Source: Narthecium ossifragum (lineage: Eukaryota > Streptophyta > Magnoliopsida > Dioscoreales > Nartheciaceae). From it: a stretch of DNA of 64,000 nucleotides. A model generated the notes under the pieces. It did not search any database, was not told where the DNA came from, and saw only the letters and a list, made by a program, of their open reading frames with translations. The stretch spans positions 9,294,061 through 9,358,060 of the forward strand of contig OY986967.1 of assembly GCA_963920575.1 (NCBI GenBank). The letters are read 5' to 3'. Of the stretch, positions 24,021 through 36,300 are shown one piece after another. Every line of letters begins with the position of its first letter. Position 1 is the stretch's first letter. The position numbers were made by a program, and so were the translations under genes.

Positions 24021-25462
24021 TGATCGCTCACAAATGTCGTCGTTAAAACGTTGCAAACTCAATCAAATATTAAATTTATAATCCTTATTCAATCACTACA
24101 CTACTAGGTAGAAATAGCGGTGAAGTCGGGAGTCGATCCACAGGGAAAACGTTGGAAACTGAAATCAATTCTCGAAACCCTAAAACTAAGGAAAAGAATC
24201 AAAGATAGAAATAGATTAAACTAATGAAGAAAAGAAATAAAAGGTTGATCAATTTGAATCAATGGATAAGTGACTTAGGAATTACTCAATCTGCCCTAGT
24301 TTCGCCTTCAATCTTCTCTAGTTATCCTCTTGTTCTCTTCTCTCAACATTATGGATCATATGGCTACAAGCTCACATGAATCTCTAAAATAAGATTTTTG
24401 TTTCTAACGGCATAGCCTATCTTTCTTGGCATAGATTGTCTTCGGTCCTACGATTACTTTAAGTTATACTACTCCTAATGACCTTGGCACAACCTATCCT
24501 AGCTTAGCATAACCTATCTCACTAGCAAACCATACATCACATGAAAACCATCCTATGAATCTCTACAATCAATCACAGAAATCATGTAGGATTGAAAATA
24601 CGTCAAGGAACTCTGTTTCCTCAACTCTATTAACAATAAAAAACAAATTCATAGGATCATGTCTTAAGAAGAATACAAGATTCAAACCAAAGAAGATAGA
24701 AAACTATCCTAGGGTTTCATGAATAATCCTAAGTACAATAACTAGCAACTCATCTTTTGGATGAACGCCATCAGCTTGGAATAGGAAGCTGTCACCATCC
24801 ACATCCTCGCTGTCTTCTCCTTAATTCCCTCTCCAAAGATTGTCAAAAAGATGATTATTTTCGGCCAGCCAACACCTTCTTATAGGTGTATTCCCGGAAT
24901 TAGGGTTTTGGCTAAGTTGGACTTCTAGTGCAACTCGGATTTCCTGAATCAATCATGACAGCCTATTTCGAGCACAACTGGGCTCAATCAAGCCAGAATA
25001 AAAAAACGTGGTCAACACAAACATTGTAGATTTGGAAGTCTTCTATCAGCTCTCGAAGATTTGATAAAATTCTGACTTATCTGGAATATTTGACGAATAT
25101 TCTCCTGGACGTCGATGGACCAGTTTCTAGCATCTATATATCTTTATCGTTTCCAAAACTGGTATTCATCTGTCAGGAATCTCGCAAAGTGTCCAAGATG
25201 AAAGTTGTACCTCTTGAAGTCATATTTCATCTCACCGAATTTCAGAATATGTAGAGTTTTGTAGCATTTCTGATGATTTATTTCCAAACAGTCGACGAAA
25301 CAGTCTTTTTGCAGAATTTAGTGATTTTTGGCCGAATTTCTTGTATTCCTTCTCAAATCATTCTTAAACCTGAAATCAAACATTAAGATATCAAATACAA
25401 CTACTCTAAGCCTAACAAAGGTAATTTAAGGGGTTTAATTGTGCATAATTCATGTCTCATGA
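24021..25462 (-). repeat. 5' LTR of E2
   Basis: A 1442-bp partner of 19130-20571; about six differences in the first 170 bp compared by eye. It ends next to the TGCAT duplication at 25463. Confidence 0.85.
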
Positions 25463-26395
25463 TGCATGTTGTTTCTCCAGTGTCGGCAGCTCCAACTCCT
25501 CCGCAAGTGTAAACTTTGTCTCTCCTCTTTCAAATATATCTTAAGAATGGCATTCTACAATTTCTTCCCATGCCTAAAAGGATCGCAGTCCTCTTTAGAG
25601 TTCCAGACCCTCACCACCTCTTTGAGCTCTAGAATTCTAGTGGCCATGTTATATTGATGGGAGCCCCGTTGCCTCCTACTCCAAATTCGTCTAACAAGGG
25701 CCTTAAACCTTGGTTCATCCATCCAATGCTGATGCAAATGGACTAAACCTGCTCCATCTGTGCACCTTTGTTCACTACCTGCAGTAAACACCAAAGGGCA
25801 ATGATCGAAACCTTGCCTACTAAGATGCCTAGCCTCCAACCAACCAAGTTCATCTTTGGCCGATGGAGTACATAGAACCCGATTCAGATGCTCAGAAATT
25901 TTCCTGTTGCCCGGCAGACCATTACACCAAGTGAAAGTACTCCCTACGAATCCAGCGTCCATCAAACCAATGGATGTAATAAACTCCAAAAAGTCTTTAG
26001 AAGAAGAGGCTAATTTGAAAGGCCTTCCTCCTAGTTTTTCATAAGGTGCAACGATAGCATTAAAATCTCCCATTAGGACATGAGGTATCCCAGTGTCATT
26101 TACTTTAGTTGCATATGCCAAAGCATCCTTCTCATTCGCACAATCCATGCGCCATAGACAATGGAGAAGAAGACTTGAGGTCCTCCCTTCACTATAGTTA
26201 AACCATGTAATGCTTGATGGATACCATAGGTCATAGAAACATGCCCGAGTGCCCGCCTCTACACAGCCATAATACCACCTCGCCTTCCATCAGCCGGGAT
26301 AAGGAGCAAATCCTACCTCCTACCCAGCCGTTGTTTGACATGCAACCCACCATCCTCGGATATCACTGTGTCAATTATGAATATGATATCTGGGG
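25463..26395 (-). pseudogene. LINE (L1-type) endonuclease region
   Basis: The minus-strand frame encodes an apurinic-type endonuclease domain: MGDFNAI, an EKLGG motif, GSTFTWCNG, HLNRVL and a C-terminal HCPLVF (usual SDHCPL, here FDHCPL). The N-terminal part toward 26395 is broken by stops (for example before LLLIPADGRRGG). The 3' side is cut at 25463 by E2 and continues at 19129. No poly(A) tail is visible because the 3' part is missing. Confidence 0.75.
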
Positions 26396-26412
26396 ATAGT
26401 TCCCTCATCAGT

Positions 26413-27015
26413 TGATGAGTCACTAATTATTCATAATTAAACCCCTTAAATTACCTTTGTTAGACTAAGAGTAGGTGTATTTGATATCTTATTCTTTGAT
26501 TTCAGGTTTAAGTAGGATTTGAGAAGAAATACAAGAAATTCGGCCAAACAATCACTAAATTCTGCAAAAAGACTACTTCGTTGACTGTTTGGAAATAAAT
26601 CACCAGAAATTCTACAGATTTCTAAATATTCTGAAATTAGGGGATACGAAAGAGGACATCAAGTTCTACAACTTTCCTGTTGAACATGTTGTGATATTCA
26701 CTATAGATTGGCGCCAGTTGTGAAGCAAATTTGGATCTATGAAAGCTAGAATTTGAGAAAGGCTGAAATTAATTAATGACGTGGCAGTAGAGACCCAGTC
26801 AAACCGACTGGAGAGATAGATCGGTTTTGAGTCCGATCAGTCGCTCGAATGACATCAGCAACACAGAATTTAGGAAAACTAGAGTTTAAGTTCAGATATA
26901 ACTCCTAATTCCGAGGTTAATGGTTTTTATTATATAAAGTGGTTATTCCAGTCGAAAATAATCATCTTTTTGACAATCTTTGAAGAAGGAAGGAGAAGAC
27001 GGCGAGGATGCGGAT
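26413..27015 (+). mobile_element. Truncated LTR of the E1/E2 family
   Basis: Starts TGATGAGTCACTAATTATTC and follows the reverse complement of the E2 LTR for about 600 bp, up to GAGGATGCGGATGG, where the match stops. The remaining 800 bp or so of LTR is missing. Confidence 0.65.
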
Positions 27016-27104
27016 GGATAGTTATATATTACCCCTCTATAATTCATTTTCCTAAATAGTCTTAAGCTAATTAGCCACCTACTTCATTTAATGCATCTTT
27101 ATAC

Positions 27105-27187
27105 CCTAAATTCCTAATCTACATCTATCATATCCTTTCTAGATGATTCTCTCACCTATCTATCCTAAATTCCTAATCTACATCTAT
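27105..27187. repeat. Short direct repeat
   Basis: A 24-bp phrase beginning CCTAAATTCCTAATCTAC occurs at 27105-27128 and again at 27164-27187, 59 bp apart, in AT-rich DNA of unknown origin (27016-27263). Confidence 0.8.
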
Positions 27188-27263
27188 TATTTAGTTTTGT
27201 TTGGATTGCTTTTTAAGATGATAACTCTTTAGTGTGTTATTAGATATAATGTATTCAATGTGT

Positions 27264-27421
27264 CAAAAAATTTTGGGGCGGGGTTCAGGTGTACGGGGCG
27301 GGGTCGGGGTCCGGGTGCAGTTACTATCGGGGTGCGCGGGGTCGTGTCTTAGGTTAGGTTGCGGGGTCGAGGTCGGGGGAAGGTGGACCCTGCCCCACTC
27401 TTCCCCGTTGCCATCCCTATA
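27264..27421. mobile_element. G-rich hAT-like transposon end
   Basis: The right edge reads ATAGGGATGGCAACGGGG on the minus strand, the terminal form of many plant hAT elements (TAGGGATGGCAA). Inside it is a dense run of GGGG/GGGGCGGGG blocks (27274-27375). No matching left end or transposase was found, so it is a fragment or a very short element. Confidence 0.45.
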
Positions 27422-28330
27422 ATGTGACTCGTACTCTATACAAAAAAAATAGCTATAGACTTAATAAGAGAATTGGGTTGCACCAAATTTTGATTCAACA
27501 TCAACAATCTCCACCTTGACTCAAAAATGCTCTTCTTTAAAACTTTGACTTGGATTCTCTGCAAATCACACCCCCTCTCTCTGGAGCCTTCATCAACTAG
27601 TACTGTTGTATGTGGGCTAAGTTAAGGCAGTTCTTGAACTTCTCCCTAGATAATGGCTTGGTCATCATGTCAGCAATATTCTTTTCTGTAGGAATTTTCT
27701 TCAACTGTATGTCACCATATGCAACAAAATCTCTGAGCCTGTGATACCTCATATCTATGAGCTTCATCCTGGTATGGTACACTGGGTCCTTTACTAGACA
27801 TAGAGCACTTTGGTTGTCGCAATATAAAGTAACACTGTTCTGTCCTATACCAAGCTCATTTATCAAACCTCTTAACCAAACGGCTTCCTTGGCTGCCTCA
27901 ATTGCTGCCATGTACTCTACTTCTGTAGTTGATAAAGCCACTATGTTCTGTAATATGTACACCTCCAGCTAATGGGGCCTCCACCTAGAGTAAAGATATA
28001 CCCTGTAGTGGACTTTCGTCTGTCTAGATTTCCTGCATAATCTGAATATTTATAGTCCACAACCATAACCTTTCCAATGCCTTTCTAAAACAATAATCTT
28101 GTATCTGGTGTACTTTTCAAATACCGCAAAATCCACTTTAGAGCATTCCAATGCTCTTTCCCTAGATTTGCCATATATTTGCTCACGACATTGATCACAT
28201 GATATAGATCCAATCTCGTGCATACCATAGCGTACATCAAGCATCCAACCACACTAGCATATGGTACTCTGAGCATGTCTTAATTTTCTTCCTCTGTCTT
28301 CGGGCATTGTTGAAGAGATAACTTGAAGTG
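27422..28330 (-). pseudogene. Copia (Tork-like) RT/RNase H fragment
   Basis: The minus-strand frame contains the end of a copia polyprotein: VPYASVVGCLMYAMVCTR, then ALSTTEVEYMAA, YCDNQSALCL and a TEKNIADMMTKPL block, i.e. the RNase H domain in canonical order. Stops and frameshifts at about 28085-28090 and 27962-28050 break it. The left flank (AATCTCCACCTTGACTC) is typical of the 3' end of such elements. The catalytic RT core is missing. Confidence 0.75.
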
Positions 28331-28532
28331 CTGAGCTAGTGGCATGCTAAGAAGTATAAGCATGCAACATGATGCCAAGTCATAATATACAGGGCTAGGC
28401 GCATCGCATAGCTCACCAAGGGGTAAACATAGGAAGGGTCTAAAGAGGTAAATAGACACGCAGGACTACAATTCTCAACGAGACTAAGCAACCAATCTAG
28501 ATTAACAATCAAGATTAATCTACACATGGGAT
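28331..28532. other. Unassigned 200 bp
   Basis: I see no coding frame or recognisable repeat between the copia fragment and LTR L. Confidence 0.3.
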
Positions 28533-28900
28533 TGATGTGTGCATGAAATTGCACTATGAACAGCCTTATCACCACTCCAATTGCTAGATTCTTCATCCTT
28601 AATTAGCCTCTTTAGTATTGTTTGACACTTATATGATACTTCACAAAGCTTGTTGAAAAATGCAGGAAATAGGAGTCAAAAGGAGCAAAGAAGATGAAAT
28701 GATTATATGGGTAAACTTCAAAGATTAAACTGTATCTCCTTATGATGAACCAGATGATGTGCCATATATTATTCGAAAGCTCTGGAAGTGTAGTTTCTGG
28801 AGAATATTACGGTTTGTGATTCTTAGTTTCCTTGAGGTAGTTATGGCATTTTTAGTACCAATGACGTAGTATTGAGAAAGAAGTTGAAATTTTAGAATTA

Positions 28901-29265
28901 AAAGATCGATCTTCTTTGCATTAAAATATCAATCTTCTATGCGCCAGAGATGACAGAGAGCAATGTTTGAGAAGATCGATCTTCTCCATTAAAAAGATCG
29001 ATCTTTATGTTGACAGAGAGCTATGTTTGCGAAGATATATCTTCTCCTTTAAGAAGATTGATCTCTTCTAAAGCTGAAATGATATTTGAGACAAAAAGAT
29101 CGATCTTCCTGTCTAAGAAGATCGATGTTTTATGTGGCTGAAGCAGACAAAGTGTATTATTTCAAACGATCGATCTTCTTCGGGTGTAGGCAATTATACG
29201 GGACTAAAAGATCGATCTTTTAGTAAAGATCGATCTTCACCCCTAACAGATCGATCTTTTGTTTG
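28901..29265. repeat. Palindrome array in LTR L (U3), AAGATCGATCTT dialect
   Basis: About twelve units, mostly AAAGATCGATCTTT or GAAGATCGATCTTC, arranged in pairs 22 bp apart (GATC starts 28904/28926, 28974/28996, 29034/29056). Pairs repeat every 60-70 bp with links such as GACAGAGAGC. Some units carry CpG-type transitions. It ends about 60 bp upstream of the TATA box. Confidence 0.85.
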
Positions 29266-29320
29266 ACGGTAGATAAAATTAAAGGTGCAGATCTAATCCA
29301 AGTGGGACTCTTTTGGAGGC

Positions 29321-29330
29321 TATAAATAGG
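29321..29330 (+). promoter_or_regulatory. TATA box of LTR L
   Basis: TATAAATAGG at about 790 bp into the LTR. It corresponds to CTATAAATAGG of LTR K (39013-39023, minus). Confidence 0.6.
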
Positions 29331-29899
29331 GGACTTAGGGTTATTCAAATGGGACTTTTTGGCAACAGTTCAAGAGTAGTTGGAGGCGAAGGGTAGAGGA
29401 GAAATTTCATCTCCATGACCGAGTAAATCTTCAAGGCATGGCGGAAGGATGACTGAGCAAAGACGAGGGTTTCTTCTTCATCGATGGTTCATGTTTTGAT
29501 CTTTATTGTTTAAACTCTTTACTTGTATTGGATCTTTACAGATTGCTATATGGTTGAACATTATTATAAATCTAGTCATGTTTCTTTTATTATATTGCAA
29601 TCCCATAGTCATCTCCTTTGTTTTCTACCTAGTCTCGTGAAACCTTTATTATGCATTGCCAGTGGTGACAGTCGGTATTGCATACTCTTAGGGATATGGT
29701 AAGACAAGGTTAGGGTTTTATCCCGTGAAACCCCTGCTGTACGTTGCCTGTATTGGCAACCGATACCGTGTATTCTTAGGTTCTAGTAGGATGGAGTTAG
29801 TGATGTAACGATGAAGAACCGAACATAGGAAGAGACACTCATATTCTGCTAGGTGCATAATTCAATATCTTCCAGTTGAGGTGATTGGGATGTGAATCC

Positions 29900-30003
29900 T
29901 GTTGATCCTAACCATGTTTTGATGATGCCAAAAAACATTAAATGATAAAATATATGTTTAGTATTAATTTGCCCTTTAATTGGAAGCCTTAAATTTCATA
30001 TTT
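29900..30003 (+). repeat. 5' LTR remnant of the Sirevirus-like element
   Basis: About 104 bp aligning with 44904-45013 (shared phrase TGATGATGCCAAAAAACATT) up to TTCATATTT. It then jumps directly into RT coding sequence, the mark of an internal deletion. Confidence 0.7.
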
Positions 30004-31100
30004 GAACAACCCCCCAGTTTTGAGGATCACAAGTTAGGGGATCATGTATTCAAACTCATTAAAGCCTTGTATGGTTTGAAACAAACTCCTAGAGCTTGGC
30101 ATGAAAGGCTTAGCATTCTTGATGGATAATGATTTTTTTAGAGGAAAGATTGATACTACTCCTTTTACAAAATCAAAAGGAGAGGTCCTTTTATTAGTTC
30201 AAATTTATGTGGATGATATCATCTTTGGATCTTCTAATGAAAAGCTTTGTGAAGAATTTGCCTCTTGCATGCAAAGTGAATTTGAAATGAGCTTGATGGG
30301 TGAACTAAATTATTTCCTTGGTTTACAAATCATGCAAACTCGAGAAGGGATCTTTATTAGTCAAGCCTAATACACTAGAGACCTACTCAAGAAGTATGAC
30401 TTTAACCAATCCAAAATTTATAGAACCCCTATGAGTACAACACGCAAATTAGATAAGAATAAAGATAGGAAACCCGTTGATCAAACACTTTATAGAGGGA
30501 TGATTGGTTCCTTATTCTATTTGACTGCAAGTAGACCGGACATCATGTTTAGTGTTTGCCTTTGTGCTAGATATCAATCTTTTCCTAAGGAATCTCATTT
30601 GGTTGCGGTAAATAGGATCTTTAGGTATCTAACAGGAACCCAAAACTATGGTTTGTGGTATCCTAGAAGATCATCTTTTGATCTAATTGGCTACTCCGAT
30701 GCGGATTTTGTAGGACATACACTTGATAGAAAAAGCACAAGTGAAACATGTCATTTTCTTGGTTATGCACTTGTTTCTTTGTTCTCCAAGAAGCTAAATT
30801 TAGTTGCCTTATCCTCCACCGAAGCGGAATACATCGCGACGGGTAGTTGTTGTGCACAATTACTTTGGATGGAAACTGCAATTAGTAAATTACAACATGC
30901 ATGTAGGCAAAATGCCTATTAGTTGTAACAACACTAGTGCCAGTAGCCTATCCAAGAATCCCATCCAACACTCTAGAATAAAGCACATAGAAATTTGACA
31001 CCATTTCCTTCGCGATCACACACAAAAAGGTGATATTATACTTGAATTTATTAACACTGAATATCAAATTGCAGATATCCTAACCAAACCCTTTAAGTGA
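30004..31100 (+). pseudogene. Sirevirus-type copia pol remnant (RT and RNase H)
   Basis: Encodes the late part of reverse transcriptase and RNase [17 protein letters not shown], the YVDD catalytic box (30206-30217, IYVDDIIFGSS), GELNYFLGLQ, SRPDIMFSVCLCARYQ, LSSTEAEYIATG, and SKNPIQHSRIKHIEI near 30950-31000. Frameshifts occur around 30112-30120 and 30915, with stops at 30368-30370 and later. The N-terminal RT, integrase, protease and gag are missing. The wording of the RNase H end is typical of Sireviruses. Confidence 0.8.
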
Positions 31101-31574
31101 AGACAAGTTTTTATATCTACTAAGGGATTTTGGGATGTCAAATGAATGACCAAAATAAATGGACTAAAAGCAAAAGGTATAGCCACTTGTTTATCTGCTA
31201 TTTCATGCCATGTCCAAATTGAATGCTAAATTTTGATTTATTGAGCAATTTTGATGTTTGATGAGAAGTTTTAACTCATAATATTCAGTTACATGTGTAT
31301 ACAAAGTTTTGTGATGTTTTGATTTAAAAATAAATTTAAATTTAATTTCAATTTTCATTTTCTAGGACTGACGGTCGATCCAGACTTCCTTATAGTTGAA
31401 CGTGAGTACATTTTTTTGTATTCACATAACGCGCTTGACGGTCAACCGCTAACTTCTAAGGGTCGACTGCCACGGATCGTGACTCACATAAGTGAGGGCT
31501 TTTTGGTCATTTTTCACATCTCCCCTTATATACACCTACCCCGATCAAACCGTATTCTTCTCCCCGTTTGACCA
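31101..31574 (+). other. Sirevirus spacer with palindrome half-sites and TATA-like site
   Basis: AT-rich first, then GACGGTCGATCC, GACGGTCAACCG and GGGTCGACTGCC between 31370 and 31475, then TATATA at 31527-31532 about 40 bp before the LTR F insertion. Once F and J are ignored, it leads straight to the ORF at 42322, so it could act as that ORF's promoter region. This is inference. Confidence 0.5.
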
Positions 31575-33692
31575 TGTCGCGCCCCGACCCGCGAAAGCCC
31601 AACCGGGCCGGGCGACGCGAACCGGATCCTAACGAAACACGGAAAATATTGACGAGGGTTCCCTCTAACCTATTGGTTTCCCTAACAGTTCATCATAAAC
31701 ACCCTCAATTTAAAAGACATAATTCAAGTACAACATTTTCCACCTGTAAAAGATCGAACAACATCGAACCCAAGATTACAAAACCCAAGTGAATTTAATA
31801 TACATATTCACGGAGAGGGGAAGATTCAAATACAACATTTAAACACTCCCGTAGGAGACTAACGAACATAGGTTTAAAGCTGTAAAAGATCGCCACATCT
31901 CAAACACCGCCTGGCGTCGCCGCACCGCCGACCAACTGCCCGGTAGGGGCCACCGAAGAGGAACTAACGCCTGCACCTGCAAAAAGCAGCCCGGGTAGGA
32001 GTGAGCACTAAGCTCAGTAGGGTTCTACACTACGACATACAGAAGGAAGAGGGAAACGCAACAGTGTCGCCCTCAAGTAGGACATGGGTGTATACAGGGG
32101 CCCCATAACCCCACCACATGTCCCTGAGGCCCACGATCATGGTCTTCCAAAAGAACTGGTCACATTTCTGATCACACTCAGTAAGCAGGACTAACACTAC
32201 TGGCCCACAAGCAGGGAACGACACTGCAGGCGGGAAAAAGCACCGCTAAGTTGTCAACCTCTCTACTCAAGGGTCAACACAGTGGGACACCGACTACACC
32301 TCAGCATCCTACTCGAGGATGAAACGACCTCTGCAATCATCAAGCAACAGGTGTACTAGTCATCTAAGCATTTCATGAAGTTTGACTGGACACAACAATT
32401 CGAACTGGATCCAAACTACCAAACCTCGGTCCTAGGGCTAAATCCGAGCTTCCAGCCTCGGGACGGCGACCCATAGATCACCCACGCCCTAACCATGCAA
32501 CTAATGCACAACAGAGAATGCATGCAATGAACATACACATTAAGAGGTAAGCATGCAACAGTATGATAAGACAACATACAAGTCCAACTGGATCGTTGCA
32601 GTGGTACTACCAACCGTTGCCAGCCAATTCGCAGCGGGTCTCGACATTACGACAGTACTGCGACCATCAACCACGGACTCCTTCAATGGGAAGCAACCCC
32701 GAAAACTCTGATGAACAGGAAAAATATAATATTATATGTTCCGTCATATAATATTATTAAATCACCAAAAATCCTCTACTTAGAAGCTAATTGACCCCGT
32801 CAATCCGACGTCCAAACAACGTCGGATTCGAGATCCAACTTAGACATCAGTAGATCAACATGCTGGGATCAACATATCCACAATCGGAAAACATCAAACG
32901 GCTCGATTAACAGGAAAACATTGATCAAAACCGTTAATCTCACTAACTTACCATTACTTGCTGCAACGCAGCCCACCCGTACAAACTTCATAACAAATCA
33001 TAGGAAAATAAAAAAATTATGAAATCAGTTGGGTCTGAGAGTAGATTCAAAGATCAACAACTCTTATGTTCATCATAACCCAAGAAAATGCACGTACCGA
33101 CCGGAACACGCGCCGTAAACCGGCTATTCTTCAAGAACAGCAGAAACCGGAAAATCCAAGATTAAACATGCTTAAATCCTACTAAAATCTCAACCAAATC
33201 TTATGAAACTTACAACAGAAATTAGACTAAGCAAGAGGCATCCTAAAAAACAAAGAACAACAAGATCTAACGGCTAGATCAAGAGAAAACCCCTAAACTA
33301 ACTCAAATAGGTAGAAACCTACCGGAAATGCAATCCTCGATTGATTCCCCGCTAAATAGTCACCAACCCAGCTTCAAACCACACTAAAGATCTTTCTCTC
33401 GTTGCCACGAATCCAACGAGCCTTCAAACGCCCAAAACGGTGGCCGAAGGAGGGAGAACGGAGGGAAAGAAGGGGCTGCCAAAAATAGGGGAAGCAGAAC
33501 CACGGGAAGAAGAAGGAAGAAGAAGGAGAAGGAGAAGAAGAAGAAGGGGAAGAGAAAAAGCCAGGAAAGGGGGAGAGGATAAGGATGAGGGAGAGGAGAG
33601 GAGAAAAAGTCCTCTCTCCCTCTGACAGTGGAGAGCGACGGCCAATGACGGCCATCCTCTCAAAATTCACCGTCAAGACTTTCTTGCATAGG

Positions 33693-33772
33693 AAGATCGA
33701 TTTTCTTATCAAGGAAGATCGATCTCCTTAGCAAGGAAGATCGATATCCTTAGCAAGAAAGATCGATCTCCT
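33693..33772. repeat. Palindrome array in LTR F, 21-23 bp period
   Basis: Four consecutive GGAAGATCGATNTCC-type units with GATC starts at 33695, 33718, 33739 and 33761 (steps 23, 21, 22), linked by TTAGCAA. It is the most regular short array in the window. Confidence 0.9.
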
Positions 33773-35020
33773 TTGTCCTGAAACTCAATCTTGGGCTAAA
33801 AGACAAGCCCAAGCTCGGATCTTCCGATCCCGGGTCCACCTAACCATTCTAATCAAACTGATGTGCTGTCGTAGGCACTCAAAAATAAAACCAATACTCC
33901 TTAAGATAAATGTAGTAGTGCGAGTACGAGTCGATCCCACGAAGAGTGTTTAGCCTAGTTTTGTGCTTAGTGAACAAAGATGGGGGGTTTTAAACGTAAG
34001 GAAAATAGTAAAGAAATAATTTAAAGCGAAGAATTGAATTAAATCAAGAGAACAAACCTTGGTCTGAGTCAACATCCACCATCGGAATCCTTATAACTGA
34101 TCATAGATGCAAGTATCAATCAATTCATACCATGAATATTCACCGTTCGAATGAAATTCGAATCTCTCGTCGATCATAGTTGATTAGAAACAAGCGATCT
34201 AATCAACCCTAACTACTAAACAACCTAAGACAGGTGCTGTAGATTTAATCTAGTAGCAGCGTTAAGAATAGGAAGATCGATGAAGCTAAACAACACAAGC
34301 ACAAGCGGTTGCATTTAATCTAGTCGAATATTCTTCCTAAGATCTATTAATCTCTGAAACGCAGTAAATCAATAGATCCTAGTTGCTTCGCAGATTAGAG
34401 GGATCAAACAATTACGGATTTGATATCCAACCTAGCATTAGATCATAATGAATAATAAACTAGTAGGCCTCCTAGCAATTAGACAAAACAATAATGAAGA
34501 TTTAATCACAGAAGAACATCCAATACTCACGTATAAACTGAACAATAAATATAAATTAGATCTCACAGTTTCATGGATTCTGAGTGTCGCGCCCCGGCCC
34601 AGAAAACCCATCTCGGATCGGGACACGAGGGGGGGGACCTACATCTACTGACAACCAACAGCGGAGACAGTTACAATAAACAAAAGGCGGAAGAAAAGTT
34701 AACATCTACTATAATAAAACATTAAAGTACATCAGAGTTAAACAAAGTTTACAACATTTAAAATTTATCAAAAAGAAATTACATCTTCCGGGGTCTCCGC
34801 AAAAACGCAACACAAGCCCTCCTGGCCCTCAAACATGGTCTGCTGGCGACGCGCTGCCACAGGACGAACACCGGGGGCCCACAGGAGGAGCGCTGGCACC
34901 TGTACCCGCAAATGACACGGTCCAGGTAGGAATGGCCAAAGCTCAGCAGGGTTCTACTCTACGACACTCACAAGGAAGGTGGCTCCAACCGTACTAACTC
35001 CGTGCCAAGTGCTGAGGCCT

Positions 35021-35420
35021 GCCAAGGACCCCATAAATCCCGTCAATAACCCGAAGGGTACCTGTCCAAAGTACGTCCCTCCGACGGCCACTGCTCAGGG
35101 GTGGGCTTTCTCCGACAGTCCCTGACACAGGGTGGACAATGACGCTACCCGTAGGACACCCCTCTCCAAGCGGGATCTCCACACTTGGCGGAACAACTGT
35201 GGTTACGACATCCATCTCCCAGCACTCAAAGCACAGAGTCAATACACCCCTAAACTTCAAATCAAGAGCTAAGTCCTACCAGGGATCCCACACACCCCAT
35301 CAATACCCCCAGGGCTCCTGTCCATAGTACGTCCTCCGATGCCACTGTTCAAGGATTGGGCTTTCTCCGATGATCCCCTACACAGGGTGGACAATGACGG
35401 TACCAGTAGGACACCCATGC
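35021..35420. repeat. Internal duplication in LTR G
   Basis: The phrases CCTGTCCA.AGTACGTCC, CCACTG.TCA.GG.TGGGCTTTC and CAGGGTGGACAATGACG occur in the same order at about 35061-35145 and 35316-35400, roughly 255 bp apart. This indicates a degenerate tandem duplication. Confidence 0.65.
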
Positions 35421-35990
35421 CGGGGTAACGGCGGCCAACACTTAGCTATTGATACTGGAGTCCTAGGGACAACCCCAAACCCACGACAAGCCTATCATGC
35501 CTATAATGCACAGGAAAGCAAAACAACACAGCAATAACAACAGGCAAATATAAAGCAGTAAAGAAGGCAACTAATAACAACATAAACAAACATAGCAATA
35601 ACACTAACAGGTAGATATAAAATAGAATAAACAAGCATCAAGCAGGGGAACACCTTCGGCCCATTTATACTAACCACTCCCGAGGGTCAGGACTCCCTCG
35701 GTTCACCACAAAGCAGTAAAGAAGCATGTAGATAATCATAAGCAGTAAGGGCATACATGGCAAAGGGCATACAAGGTATCATAAGTAAACTACACAATCC
35801 CGGGAGTCACCACTCTCTCGGTTCAACCACAAAGCAATAAACAACAACAGTTAATGACTATGCTAGCAAACATGTCAGAACGCGGTAAGCAAAGCCAAGT
35901 TAACAAGCTCCGCGGGCAAAACCGCTAAAATCGCATGCATACGAAGCCCCGCGGGCAAAACAGCCTTAAACAGGCGATTTGGGGTAAGTT

Positions 35991-36300
35991 GGATCGATCC
36001 AACACCTTTGGATCGATCCGACTTGCCCTCGGATCGATCCAACTCACCCTTGGATCGATCCGACCAGGGCAACCAGGAAAACCAACAAGGTCGATTGATC
36101 CAGGTCGGCCTTCGATCCGGCTAACCTTGGGATCGATCCAACTAAGAAAAACCAAGAAAACAGAACAAGGCCGATCCATCCAGCGCGGCCTTCGGATCGA
36201 TCCAACTAACCTTGGGATCGATCCAACTAGCCCCTGGATCGATCCGGCTCCCACAAATGAACTGGCACGGATCGACCCAACGAATGTTGGATCGATCCCA
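35991..36300. repeat. GGATCGATCC array in LTR G, 21-bp period
   Basis: GGATCGATCC starts at 35991, 36010, 36031, 36052, 36130, 36194, 36215 and 36236, so the steps within runs are 19, 21, 21 and 21, 21. Links are AACTNACCNTT-like. Because the step is 21, the array stays open in all frames of one phase and reads as a 7-residue repeat. Confidence 0.9.

Larger units (their letters stand above)
19130..25462 (-). mobile_element. E2: complete non-autonomous Athila-derived element
   Basis: A 6333-bp element with two LTRs of equal length (1442 bp) that differ by only a few percent in the parts compared. It is flanked by a perfect duplication TGCAT (19125-19129 and 25463-25467) in a LINE. Between the LTRs lie PBS, one gag-derived ORF, a long 3' UTR and a PPT; there is no pol. 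It belongs to the same family as E1. Its outer LTR base pair at 25461-25462 is mutated (TC instead of TG on the minus strand). Unlike E1, it has no obvious GATCGATC array. Confidence 0.9.

Noticed and set aside
33440..33625. Arg/Glu-rich ORF in LTR F (and the similar one at 49793-50031 in LTR D)
   Set aside because: Encoded by GA-rich LTR leader sequence, the same tract seen in LTR A; low complexity, not a gene.
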